A DNA stretch of 64,000 bases from Chloroflexota bacterium (GTDB lineage: Bacteria > Chloroflexota > Anaerolineae > B4-G1 > SLSP01). Positions 1 to 8,017 of this stretch are shown piece after piece. Position 1 is the stretch's first letter. Every line of letters starts with the position of its first letter. A program made the position numbers and the translations under genes. Under the pieces are notes generated by a model. It saw only the letters and a program-made list of their open reading frames with translations. It had not been told where the DNA came from and searched no databases. The stretch lies in the NCBI GenBank assembly GCA_019873645.1, contig JAIOAX010000005.1:1-64000 (forward strand), in the 5' to 3' direction.

Positions 1-2
1 TT

Positions 3-74
3 GCCGCCCTGGTTAACGCAAATCCTGACCTATTTGAAATTGCCGCCGGATTTGTACGAAAGTTTGACCAATAA
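3..74 (+). CDS. C-terminal end of an upstream protein (partial)
   Basis: Frame 3 is open from the window edge to a TAA at 72-74 and encodes a plausible helical tail ending in AGFVRKFDQ. The other forward frames give less protein-like sequence: frame 2 stops at once and frame 1 gives a proline-rich tail that stops at 84. Only 23 residues are visible, so neither family nor function can be named. No clear terminator follows. Confidence 0.4.
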   Translation, partial: AALVNANPDLFEIAAGFVRKFDQ

Positions 75-138
75 TTCACCTTAAACATTTTTATTTCACG
101 CGAAACTAGAGTGAATATGGCCTAAAGGCCGGGGAAAG

Positions 139-181
139 GGGGATTTTTGTGGCGGGGCGAAGCCCCGCCATAAAAATCCCC
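139..181. repeat. GGGGATTT-armed palindrome (REP-like hairpin)
   Basis: The arms GGGGATTTTT (139-148) and AAAAATCCCC (172-181) enclose a second stem, GGCGGGGC (151-158) with GCCCCGCC (162-169), around a GAA loop. A short CGCCGC/GCGGCG hairpin follows at 190-205. A second palindrome with the same outer arms and GAAGCC core lies at 18675-18713. Together with the decayed element at 293-389 this fills most of the 416-bp spacer 75-490. It could act as a terminator for the upstream gene, but two related copies argue for a dispersed palindromic repeat. Confidence 0.6.
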
Positions 182-292
182 GCTAAAAACGCCGCTTTAG
201 CGGCGCAACAGACAGCACGACGGGACAAAGTTTTCCAAATGCGATAGCCCTACAAATAGATGGGGTATAGTGCAAATTATTGGGGAATGTTC

Positions 293-389
293 GGCCCGGT
301 CTCCAGACCGCACCCGCCCAGGCCATCAGGTTGGCTTGCTGTGGCGCGGTCAGAGACCGGCCCCAGCAAGATCTGCCTGCAATACACCT
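293..389 (+). repeat. Decayed copy of the 153-bp inverted-repeat element
   Basis: The core matches the intact elements at 7847-7999 and 13220-13372: GGTCTCCAGACCGC at the left, then GGCGCGGTCAGAGACCGGCC and CAGCAAGAT at the right. The outer termini are no longer recognisable, so this looks like an old insertion. Confidence 0.6.
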
Positions 390-490
390 CCCGCCAGCCA
401 ATAACCGTGCTACAATGAGATCAGAAATCCGACCCCTCAACAGTCACCCGCCGGATTATCCCGTTAACGGAAATTATAAGGAGGGCAACC

Positions 491-2176
491 ATGAAACGAC
501 AGGAAAAGATACGCTGGGTGTGGGTGGTTGTGAGTGTCGCCGTAGCGATGGCGGCAATCTGCGGCGCGGGTATTGCTGTGGCCGCCTCCGCCGGTGGAGA
601 GGAAGCTCCGATATACATCATCGCCAAGGCTGTTGCGCCGCCCAGTGAAAGCAGCGTGAACTATGGCGATTCCATCACCTATACGGTTGTGCTTTTCGGG
701 TTGCGAAACACTTCCGTGCACCTCTACGATCCTTTAGATCGCGGCCTGAGCTGGCAGGGATTCGTGACGGCGCCGCCCGACGTGCATTTCAACGCTGCCG
801 ACCATGCCGTTACGGGTACGGTGACGTTCTCGCCGACCACACAAGTGACCGTCACTTTCCAGGTGCGCGTCGGCGTAGGCGCGCCGGGCGATATTCGCGC
901 CGGATGGAGTGCCATCACCAATACGGCTTACTTCTATTTTCCCGATGAAACGTTGGGAATGGCCGTCGCTTCCAATGTCGTCACCACCCGTGTATTCCGT
1001 ATGGCTTATATTTACCTGCCGCTGGTCATTCGAGATTATCCACCCAATCAGCCGCCTTATATGCCCGGCAATCCAACACCGGCCGATGGGGCCACCGGGC
1101 AGGCAACGGATGTTTCGCTGTCTTGGAGTGGCGGCGATCCCGAAGGCGAGGTTGTGACCTACGATGTCTATTTTGAGGCCGACGATAGCACCCCTGATGT
1201 TGTGGTGTGTCAGCAGACCACGGCGATGGCCTGTGCTCCCGGCACGTTGACCTACGCTACCCATTATTACTGGCAGGTTGTGGCAACCGACGTCAGAGGA
1301 GCCACCACAGTGGGGCCGGTGTGGTCGTTTACGACCCTGGCGCAACCGGTGGCCGGCTGGCTGGCTTACGTCAATATGTACCGCAGCCGGGCCGGGTTGC
1401 CCGCCGTCACCGAAAACGCGACATGGAGCAATGGCTGTTGGCTTCATTCCCGCTATATGGTCAAGAACGACGAAATCACCCACTATGAGGATCCTGCCAA
1501 ACCCTGGTACACCCAGGAAGGCTACGATGCCGGCCGCAGTGGCAATGTGATGGTCAGCTCCAACGTCCAGGCTTCCGACGAATATGCGATTGATCTGTGG
1601 ATGAAAGGCCCCTTCCATGCGGTAGGCATCCTTGACCCGGCCCTGCATCAAGTGGGCTTCGGCAGTTACCGCGAAGCTATCGGCACCTGGAAAATGGGCG
1701 CAACGCTGGACGTGATCCGCGGGTTAGACACCATTCCTTCCGACGTCACCTTTCCGGTGCGTTGGCCGGAGAACGGCACGACGATGCCGTTGCTTGCCTA
1801 CAGCGGCGGTGAAACCCCCGATCCGTTGACCAGTTGCCCCGGTTATACCGTGCCGAGCGGGCCGCCGATTATTCTGCAACTGGGAGCGGGGAACATCACA
1901 CCGGCGGTGACGGCCCATGCTTTCCGGCAAGGAGCTATGGACCTGGAACATTGCGTCTTTGATGAGACGAATTACGTCAACCCCACCAATCAGAGTGTGG
2001 GACGGGCGGTCCTGAACTCACGCGATGCGGTGGTTTTGATGCCGCGCAGTCCGTTATCGCCCGGGACGGCGTATACCGTGTCTATCACCGCGAACGGGCA
2101 GACATATACCTGGTCTTTCGTAACCGCCGCCGGGGCGCGGGTACAGCAAATGACGCCAGAAGCGCTGATCCGTTAA
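491..2176 (+). CDS. Secreted CAP (SCP/PR1)-domain protein with DUF11-like and FN3-like domains
   Basis: The ATG follows a strong AAGGAGG ribosome site (479-485). Residues 1-33 form a signal peptide with a long hydrophobic core. A DUF11-like beta domain (about 40-170) is followed by YIYLPLVIRDY, a motif that ends the two giant proteins of this window but is internal here. An FN3-like domain (about 190-285) precedes a CAP/SCP domain (about 290-420) with the CAP-style pattern HSRYMVKNDEITHYED and a second histidine in GPFHAVGIL. The last 100 residues look like an Ig-like domain. CAP domains are extracellular alpha-beta-alpha folds of varied and often unknown activity. The gene ends two bases from the convergent phosphohexomutase, leaving no room for a terminator. 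Confidence 0.75.
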   Translation: MKRQEKIRWVWVVVSVAVAMAAICGAGIAVAASAGGEEAPIYIIAKAVAPPSESSVNYGDSITYTVVLFGLRNTSVHLYDPLDRGLSWQGFVTAPPDVHFNAADHAVTGTVTFSPTTQVTVTFQVRVGVGAPGDIRAGWSAITNTAYFYFPDETLGMAVASNVVTTRVFRMAYIYLPLVIRDYPPNQPPYMPGNPTPADGATGQATDVSLSWSGGDPEGEVVTYDVYFEADDSTPDVVVCQQTTAMACAPGTLTYATHYYWQVVATDVRGATTVGPVWSFTTLAQPVAGWLAYVNMYRSRAGLPAVTENATWSNGCWLHSRYMVKNDEITHYEDPAKPWYTQEGYDAGRSGNVMVSSNVQASDEYAIDLWMKGPFHAVGILDPALHQVGFGSYREAIGTWKMGATLDVIRGLDTIPSDVTFPVRWPENGTTMPLLAYSGGETPDPLTSCPGYTVPSGPPIILQLGAGNITPAVTAHAFRQGAMDLEHCVFDETNYVNPTNQSVGRAVLNSRDAVVLMPRSPLSPGTAYTVSITANGQTYTWSFVTAAGARVQQMTPEALIR

Positions 2177-2178
2177 AT

Positions 2179-3606
2179 CTACAGCGCGGCGACTTGCTGT
2201 CCGTAGGCCAGCAGTGCGGCGACTTCTTCATCCGAGCGGCCCTCGGCGTAGACGCGCAGCACCGGCTCGGTGCCCGAAGGGCGGATGAGCAGCCAGGAAT
2301 CGTTCGCCAGAATGTACTTCACGCCGTCCATCGTGCTCACCTGGACGACTGTTTCGCCGGCCAGGGAAGCCGGGGCCTGTTCGGTCAGCCGTGCGACCAT
2401 GGCCTTCTTGGGTACCGGGCGTTGCAGCGGGATGTCGGTGCGCGCATAGCGCGCCGGGCCGACTTCCCGCTGAATGTCATCAACCAGCTCGTGGAGCGGC
2501 GCATTGGCGTCGGCCATCACTTCCAGCAGCAGCAAGCCCATCAGGATGCCATCGCCTTCGGGAATGTGCCCTTTGATGGATAGGCCGCCGGATTCCTCGC
2601 CGCCCATCAGCACGTCGCCGTTGAGCATGTAATCGGCGATGTAGTTGAACCCCACCGGCGTCTCGTACAGGGGCAAGCCGTAACGTTTCGCCAGCCGATC
2701 CACCATGCGCGTCGTCGAAACGCTTTTGACCACCGCACCGGTCCAGCCGCGCCTCTCTACCAGATAACGCAACGTCAGGGCAAAGATGTGATGCGGGTCC
2801 ACGAAGTTGCCACGCGCGTCCATCGCTCCGATGCGGTCGGCGTCGCCGTCGGTCGCCAGCCCCACATCGGCGTGATAGGTTTGAATCGCGGCCATTAAGG
2901 CTTGCAAGAAATGCGCCAGCGGTTCAGGGTGGATGCCGCCAAAACCGGGGTTCATCTCGCAGCGGATTTCGTGCAGGCGGCAACGGGTGCGGCTGAGCAT
3001 GTCGCGGAAAGCGCCCCGCCCGGAGCCGTACATCCCATCGGCGACGATTTGCAATTCGCCGTTGGAGATGGTGTCCAGGTTTACCAGCGTCGAGAGGTGC
3101 TGATAGTAGGCCCATGCCGGATCAAAAAGCCGGATCAGTCCCAGATTGGTTGCTTGCTGAAATTCCATCATGTTCGGGCCGCGCGCTTCACGTTGATTGC
3201 GTTCCAGCAGCGCCTCGACCTGCCGCGCCTGCTCCGGCAATGCCGATCCGCCGAACGCAGCCTTGAGCTTGATGCCGTTGTAGCGCGGCGGATTGTGGCT
3301 GGCCGTAATCATGATGCCGGCCTCGGTCTTTTTGTCCACAATCGCGTAGGACACGGCCGGCGTCGGGGCATCGGCGCGCGTCAGATGGGCGATGATGCCG
3401 TTCGCCGCCATCACCCGCGCCACTTCGCGGGCGTAGCGATCCGAAAGGAAGCGCGTGTCGTAACCGACAACCACCTCAGGTTGTGCACGTTCGCTCTGCT
3501 CACGCACATAGTCGGCGATGGCCTGCGCCACCAGCCGCACATTCTCAAAAGTAAAGGTATCACTGATGACGGCGCGCCACCCGTCGGTGCCAAACAGAAT
3601 GGTCAT
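2179..3606 (-). CDS. Phosphoglucomutase/phosphomannomutase family protein
   Basis: Alpha-D-phosphohexomutase, which moves phosphate between C1 and C6 of hexose phosphates in the cytosol (sugar nucleotide and storage-glycan metabolism). All four signatures are visible: the phosphoserine loop TASHNPP (Ser about 103), the metal loop DGDADR, the sugar-binding loop GGEESGG, and the phosphate-binding loop RPSGTEP near the C-terminus. At 475 aa the length is normal. The ATG has an AAGGAGG site five bases upstream. It is the last gene of a minus-strand run behind two glycoside hydrolases. An array of 8-bp repeats (3620-3715) lies directly before its ribosome site. Glucose versus mannose preference cannot be told from sequence alone. 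Confidence 0.9.
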   Translation of the reverse strand: MTILFGTDGWRAVISDTFTFENVRLVAQAIADYVREQSERAQPEVVVGYDTRFLSDRYAREVARVMAANGIIAHLTRADAPTPAVSYAIVDKKTEAGIMITASHNPPRYNGIKLKAAFGGSALPEQARQVEALLERNQREARGPNMMEFQQATNLGLIRLFDPAWAYYQHLSTLVNLDTISNGELQIVADGMYGSGRGAFRDMLSRTRCRLHEIRCEMNPGFGGIHPEPLAHFLQALMAAIQTYHADVGLATDGDADRIGAMDARGNFVDPHHIFALTLRYLVERRGWTGAVVKSVSTTRMVDRLAKRYGLPLYETPVGFNYIADYMLNGDVLMGGEESGGLSIKGHIPEGDGILMGLLLLEVMADANAPLHELVDDIQREVGPARYARTDIPLQRPVPKKAMVARLTEQAPASLAGETVVQVSTMDGVKYILANDSWLLIRPSGTEPVLRVYAEGRSDEEVAALLAYGQQVAAL

Positions 3607-3619
3607 ATTCCCTCCTTGA

Positions 3620-3715
3620 GAATCAAAGAATCGGCGAATCAGCGAATCAAAGAATCGGAGAATCGGAGAATCAGCGAATCAAAGAATCGGAGAATCGGAG
3701 AATCAAAGAATCAGC
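3620..3715. repeat. Array of twelve 8-bp units (GAATCNNN)
   Basis: Twelve uninterrupted octamers share GAATC, with the last three bases alternating among AAA, GGC, AGC and GGA; a thirteenth, decayed unit is GAATTACC. The array fills the spacer between the upstream hydrolase stop and the mutase ribosome site, so it is probably transcribed. Eight-base periodicity cannot encode a repeated peptide in step. Confidence 0.9.
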
Positions 3716-3746
3716 GAATTACCAGTTACCAATCCCTAATCCCCCC

Positions 3747-5018
3747 TCACGGCTTTTCCATTTCTGCCAGGGCTGTGTAAGCCGGACGCAGCGCGCCGCC
3801 GGCCCACGCGCCGGTGTCGGTGTCGTCGCGTCCCCACCAGAAGGGATCCACAATCCCCCACCAGAATTCCTCATTGTCTGGTTCCCATTGAGGATCGGGC
3901 AGGTTCCACACAAACATCGGCCCGATCCAGGGCGACCAGTGTTCCCGCGCATAGCGAAAAGCGCGCACCAGATAATCGGCCTGCTCTTCCGGCGTGACGG
4001 CAAACCAGGCATAATCGGGATGTTCGGGGCGATTGTCGGTGTGCCAGCCGAATTCCAAAATCGCCACCTGGGTCGCGCCGTCGCCATATTGCTCCATGAT
4101 GGCGCGCATATCCTCGACATGGCGAAAGCAGAAGAAGGCGTGTCCGCCATAGCCGTTCTCCGGGTTCGCCGCCTCCGCCGGGGAGACTTCGGGCGGCGCT
4201 TTGTAGCCGGGAGCGTTCAACCCTAGCAGATCGAAATAGGGCGCGGCGCCGGCTTTGTACATCCCAATCAGGTACTCGGTATCCGGTATGGCAACCGGGG
4301 GCGTCGAACCGGTCGGCGCAAGTCCTGCCGAGATCACCAACGCATCCGGGTCCGCCGTTTTGATGCCGATATAGCAGGCTTTGAGGATGGCGACATAGCC
4401 AGCCGGGTCAGGTGTCTGCCCATTCCATTCGCGGGCCAGGTTGGGCTCATTCCATACTTGATAACCGCGCACCCGTCCTTTGTAGCGTTCCGCCATCGCC
4501 CGACAGAAGTCGCCGAAGGCCGTCGCGTCTACCGGCAACATTTGCCCTTCGGCGTCCGCTGCTGTAGGGACGGCCCAGGCCGGTGAATGATCCACGCGGA
4601 AAACCAGATTCACGCCCGCCGCTTCGGCCTCGTTGACAATGCGGTCGGAGCCGGCCCACACGTAGCGTCCCGGGCCGTCACCTTCCACATCCTGCCACGC
4701 CAGTCGCTGCTTGACCCAGGTGAAGCCGGCCTCACGGATGAGCGGCCAGTCGCGGCGCATAGCAGCCCAGGGGTCCCACCACATGTGAATGTTGATGCCG
4801 TATTCCGGCGAGGCAAAACGCCGCGCAACAGGCCAGGATGTCGGCGTCGGCTGCGGGGTAGGGGTGGGAAAGAACGCTGCCGGGCGCGCTGTCCATAGCC
4901 ACCCTGTCAGCGCCACGATGCAACCTGCAATCGTCACGCCGACGATCACCCAGCGCCGCGAGTGACGCGGGGAAGGAGCGTCTCTTTCGATGGATTCGTC
5001 CAATGCGTCGCAGGTCAA
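3747..5018 (-). CDS. Membrane-anchored clan-A glycoside hydrolase (GH39/GH5-like), second copy
   Basis: One transmembrane segment (VIVGVTIAGCIVALTGWLW) near the N-terminus is followed by a Pro/Thr linker (PTPTPQPTPT) and a (beta/alpha)8 hydrolase domain. The acid/base glutamate lies in GYQVWNEPNLAREW and the probable nucleophile glutamate in ILEFGWHTD, the clan GH-A arrangement. Substrate is unknown. I chose the TTG at 5018-5016, which overlaps the upstream TGA as TTGA; no in-frame ATG lies at a sensible place, and the longer reading would overlap the upstream gene by about 190 bases. TTG at 5003 is an alternative. The protein is a paralogue of its upstream neighbour, so the pair probably arose by tandem duplication. 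Confidence 0.8.
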   Translation of the reverse strand: MTCDALDESIERDAPSPRHSRRWVIVGVTIAGCIVALTGWLWTARPAAFFPTPTPQPTPTSWPVARRFASPEYGINIHMWWDPWAAMRRDWPLIREAGFTWVKQRLAWQDVEGDGPGRYVWAGSDRIVNEAEAAGVNLVFRVDHSPAWAVPTAADAEGQMLPVDATAFGDFCRAMAERYKGRVRGYQVWNEPNLAREWNGQTPDPAGYVAILKACYIGIKTADPDALVISAGLAPTGSTPPVAIPDTEYLIGMYKAGAAPYFDLLGLNAPGYKAPPEVSPAEAANPENGYGGHAFFCFRHVEDMRAIMEQYGDGATQVAILEFGWHTDNRPEHPDYAWFAVTPEEQADYLVRAFRYAREHWSPWIGPMFVWNLPDPQWEPDNEEFWWGIVDPFWWGRDDTDTGAWAGGALRPAYTALAEMEKP

Positions 5019-6370
5019 GGAATTTTGGGCATTTCTCCCAGCGCGCCGTAAGCCGGCCGCGCCGCGCCGCGCAGATCCAAAATGCTGTAGGGAGCATTGG
5101 GATCGGTCGCGCCGATACCGCCTTTGTACGAATAGTCCAGGTTCCACAGGAACGCCAGGTGCACAAAGCCCCATTGGCGCATCAATTGAAATGCCTGGAC
5201 ATCCCATTTCGCCTGTTCTTCCAGGGTGTTATCGTTAGCAAACTCAAAACCGACAGGTGTGGCGTCAAAACCTTCGGATGTGGCCCAACCGAATTCGGTC
5301 ACACATAGCGGTTTATTGGAGCCGGCTTTCTGAACCATTTCGTGGTAGCCCCACAAGGTACTCTTAAAAGACCAGGAATGGTTGGGGTTGTCAAAAGGCC
5401 CGCGGAAGGTGGCCGTTGGATCGTTGTAGCCTTCGTCCCAGGCGATATCCGGCGGCATGTTGATGCCGTTGTGGTGCGCGCCCACGCAATCGGCGTAATT
5501 AAGGAAACCGGCGCCAATCATTTGCTGGAAATAGAGAAAATCATCCATATAGATCACCCGGTTGGGATTCGCCGGATCGGTCGCCGAAGCCCCGGTAGGC
5601 GAAAGCGCCCCGCTGATGACGATGATGTTAGGATCGCGCGCTTTGATGGTTTGATACGCCAGCCGTAGCATCTCCACATACGCGGTGGCCTTCACGCCCT
5701 CGGCGGTGTCCCATTCACGGTCCAGGTTTTGTTCGTTCCAGACCTCAATGGCGTGAATTTTGCCCTTGTAGCGCTCCACCATTTCGCCCAAAAAGTTTGT
5801 GAAGAGCGTCAGATCGTCGGGCGGCGCGGCCTCTGGATTGGCATCGAAGTAGGTGCGTGACCATTTCGGCGCTCCCACCACGCTCAGCAGCACTTTCAGG
5901 CCCCGCTCGTTGGCAAAATTCACCACGACATCGTAGCCGCTCCAGTCCATCTGCCCGGGGGCCGTGGAGAAGTGATCCCAACGCACCTGTTGTTTGACCC
6001 AATTGAACTTGAGTTGATGAGCAATTTGATCCAAGGTGTAATCCGGCATCGCGATAGCATGCGCAGCGATGCCATATCCGAACTCGCCCCACGGCAACGG
6101 GGGCAACGTCGCCTGGGCCTCACTGCTCCGAGGTGTAGGCGTCGGAAGGATCAGACCGCCGGGCGCCGGCGTACTGTTCGCCGGCCGCGTGGCCGTCGGC
6201 GCGGGCGTCTTGGCCGGTGCGCTTTGTCCGCCGGGTAACTTGATCCAGCCAAACGCACATGCCAGAGCCAGCAGAAAGAGCGCGGCCCAAACCGCCGCCG
6301 CAGCGATAAGTCTGCTTCCTTTCAAACCGGCGAAGAAGTCTCCGATGTGTTGCAAAAACGGACTATCCAT
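5015..6370 (-). CDS. Membrane-anchored clan-A glycoside hydrolase (GH39/GH5-like), first copy
   Basis: 451 aa with an N-terminal anchor (AAAAVWAALFLLALACAFGW), a Thr/Pro-rich linker (about 50-90) and an extracytoplasmic TIM-barrel hydrolase. The catalytic acid/base is in IHAIEVWNEQNLDREW and the nucleophile in CVTEFGWATS. Downstream are WNLDYSY and the ending RPAYGALGEMPKIP, which parallels RPAYTALAEMEKP in the next gene. The ATG has GGAGG four bases upstream. It likely acts on an oligo- or polysaccharide outside the membrane and is co-transcribed with its paralogue and a phosphohexomutase, which fits glycan use or surface-glycan remodelling. Exact GH family and substrate are not resolved. 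Confidence 0.82.
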   Translation of the reverse strand: MDSPFLQHIGDFFAGLKGSRLIAAAAVWAALFLLALACAFGWIKLPGGQSAPAKTPAPTATRPANSTPAPGGLILPTPTPRSSEAQATLPPLPWGEFGYGIAAHAIAMPDYTLDQIAHQLKFNWVKQQVRWDHFSTAPGQMDWSGYDVVVNFANERGLKVLLSVVGAPKWSRTYFDANPEAAPPDDLTLFTNFLGEMVERYKGKIHAIEVWNEQNLDREWDTAEGVKATAYVEMLRLAYQTIKARDPNIIVISGALSPTGASATDPANPNRVIYMDDFLYFQQMIGAGFLNYADCVGAHHNGINMPPDIAWDEGYNDPTATFRGPFDNPNHSWSFKSTLWGYHEMVQKAGSNKPLCVTEFGWATSEGFDATPVGFEFANDNTLEEQAKWDVQAFQLMRQWGFVHLAFLWNLDYSYKGGIGATDPNAPYSILDLRGAARPAYGALGEMPKIP

Positions 6371-6388
6371 GGATCCTCCAGATCGTTG

Positions 6389-7213
6389 TCATACAAGGAT
6401 GCGCAGCGCCAGCCATGTCAGCAGAACCAGGCTGCTGCTGATCAATCCCATAATCGCCACACCTTTATAACGATAACGCGAGAGCAGCGCGCCGAGGCTC
6501 ACCGCCCATCCCAGAACACCGATATCGATGATGAGCGATGCTGATAGCCCAATTAACCAATCTGGTATTTCTAACTCAACTACCAATACGGTCGCCGCCC
6601 CTGCCAGCACGAGGAGCACCACGCCGGCCGGCGACGCCATCCCCAGAAATCCGCCCAACCACGGGAAAATCTTGGACGCCAACGAGTCAGGTCTATGCAC
6701 GGCAGCATCATCCATAAGGCTCAATTGCCGATAGCGTTCCTGATTCTCCCGAAACGACCGGTAACGGCGGAAGACCTGAAAAGCCCAGTAACCCTGGAGC
6801 AAAGCGAACACCACCCAGCCGCCTTGCCCGGACAGCAAATTCGAGAGCGCGGACCACGCCAGTGTCACCGCATAAAGGATATACATCACGGCGTCTTTGA
6901 AAATGAAAGACCCCAGCCCCACCACAAACAAGAGCAGCCCCCAGCCGATACCCGACGCGCCCGATGTGACGAAGTTAAGCCCTGCAAAACCGAACATCCA
7001 CCATGCCCAGGAACGGATGTCCCGCAACATAACCTCGTGGATTTGCGCGGCTACGGCGTACGCTGAAGTCAACGGTGATTGAGGCAGGACTTCTACCGGC
7101 GGCATCTGGGATTCCGGGGGCATGGATTCCTCGAGAACAGCGTCCTGGCCCTCCACAACCCTCGCATGCGCATCAAGGGTTTCGCTCGATTCGTCAACCG
7201 GAAACTCTGTCAT
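6389..7213 (-). CDS. Multi-pass membrane protein of unknown function
   Basis: 274 aa. An acidic soluble N-terminal stretch (about 1-60) is followed by several hydrophobic helices, including WWMFGFAGLNFVTSG, GLLLFVVGLGSFIF and a C-terminal set ending VLLTWLALRILV; about six helices are likely. I do not recognise a family. I chose the ATG at 7213 (MTEFPVDE), just after a GGGGGTGA stretch that holds the stop of the zinc-ribbon gene; an ATG at 7225 is possible and would overlap that gene. Tight spacing suggests translational coupling with the FmdB-type gene upstream. Confidence 0.7.
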   Translation of the reverse strand: MTEFPVDESSETLDAHARVVEGQDAVLEESMPPESQMPPVEVLPQSPLTSAYAVAAQIHEVMLRDIRSWAWWMFGFAGLNFVTSGASGIGWGLLLFVVGLGSFIFKDAVMYILYAVTLAWSALSNLLSGQGGWVVFALLQGYWAFQVFRRYRSFRENQERYRQLSLMDDAAVHRPDSLASKIFPWLGGFLGMASPAGVVLLVLAGAATVLVVELEIPDWLIGLSASLIIDIGVLGWAVSLGALLSRYRYKGVAIMGLISSSLVLLTWLALRILV

Positions 7214-7215
7214 AG

Positions 7216-7740
7216 TCACCCCCATCCCAGGTCTTTCGCAGCACGCCGACGCCCAGATGCGGCAGCGACCGGCTGTTCATGATGGTGCTCTTCGGGCGGC
7301 CCTTCAGCCTGCATGCGATTTTCGACATGTTCGGCAAGCGCCACCGCGCCGGCCATTTGCGCCGTTTCCGCAGTCCCCATCTGTGCCGCCAGATCATCCA
7401 CCAGATCCGCTACGTCGGCGTCGGTCGCCCCCTCGGCGCGCCGGGCGAGCAACTCCCGGTAGGCCGGGCTGCCGTAGACGCCCTCGGCATCTGCAAGCCG
7501 TCCTGATTCCTGCAAGAAGCGTGCGATGGCGCGCTGGTCCTCATGTTCCATCTGCGCCGCAGCTTCCTTCAACTGCTGTTCGTGATACTTCCCGCTATGG
7601 ATGACGTTGGCAGCCGCAATCAACCGCGTGACGGCCGTGTTGCCGCAACGCGGACACGGCGGCGCCGGGGCGTCTATAAATTTCGCCAGATGGCGAAATC
7701 GTCCATCGCATAGTGCACAGTAATACTCATAAACCGGCAT
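7216..7740 (-). CDS. FmdB-family zinc-ribbon protein
   Basis: Starts MPVYEYYCALC, the classic opening of FmdB-type putative regulators, with a zinc ribbon C-A-L-C near residue 10 and CPRCG near residue 32. The remaining 130 residues are charged and helical (KYHEQQLKEAAAQ, then VADLVDDLAAQMGTAE) and end in a short basic tail. An upstream reading adds 38 residues but lacks family resemblance and runs through a hairpin, so I took the ATG at 7740. FmdB proteins are small and their role is poorly defined. The long alpha-helical extension is unusual for the family. First gene of the minus-strand run to 2179. Confidence 0.8.
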   Translation of the reverse strand: MPVYEYYCALCDGRFRHLAKFIDAPAPPCPRCGNTAVTRLIAAANVIHSGKYHEQQLKEAAAQMEHEDQRAIARFLQESGRLADAEGVYGSPAYRELLARRAEGATDADVADLVDDLAAQMGTAETAQMAGAVALAEHVENRMQAEGPPEEHHHEQPVAAASGRRRAAKDLGWG

Positions 7741-7757
7741 AGGCTTCAGCTTCACGA

Positions 7758-7795
7758 CAAGCTCCCGTCGGCTGTGAACGGGAGCTTGATTTTTT
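7758..7795 (+). terminator. Hairpin with T-run in front of the zinc-ribbon gene
   Basis: An 11-bp perfect stem, CAAGCTCCCGT (7758-7768) with ACGGGAGCTTG (7778-7788), is followed on the plus strand by six T. It has the form of a plus-strand terminator, although no plus-strand gene ends here. In the minus-strand transcript it would be a 5' leader hairpin about 18 bases before the start codon. Confidence 0.5.
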
Positions 7796-7846
7796 CTCCA
7801 CAAGTGATGGAAGTATACCCGCCTTCTCCAAAGGAGCAAGCGAGTT

Positions 7847-7999
7847 GGATGCATTTCAGGATGGGGGCGATTTATCGGATACGGCGACCGGGCGCTGCTC
7901 AGGCCGGTCTCCAGACCGCGCCTGCGCAGCGTCTGATCCTACAGTGGCGCGGTCAGAGACCGGCCACAGCAAGATTTGCCCCGAAGTCGAAATGCACCT
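7847..7999 (+). mobile_element. 153-bp miniature inverted-repeat element, copy A
   Basis: The termini GGATGCATTTC and GAAATGCACCT form an inverted repeat. An inner inverted repeat, GGCCGGTCTC...GACCGCGCC against GGCGCGGTCAGAGACCGGCC, gives a strong fold. The octamer AGCGAGTT flanks it on both sides (7839-7846 and 8000-8007), as expected of an 8-bp target-site duplication. No coding capacity. It is about 90% identical by eye, in opposite orientation, to 13220-13372, which has the same length. Confidence 0.85.
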
Positions 8000-8017
8000 A
8001 GCGAGTTTTCGAGCAGG

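Noticed and set aside
3620-3715. Possible CRISPR array
   Set aside because: The unit is only 8 bases and there are no spacers. The same holds for 21932-21969, 61178-61245 and the coding repeats at 43500 and 63115; no cas genes are present.
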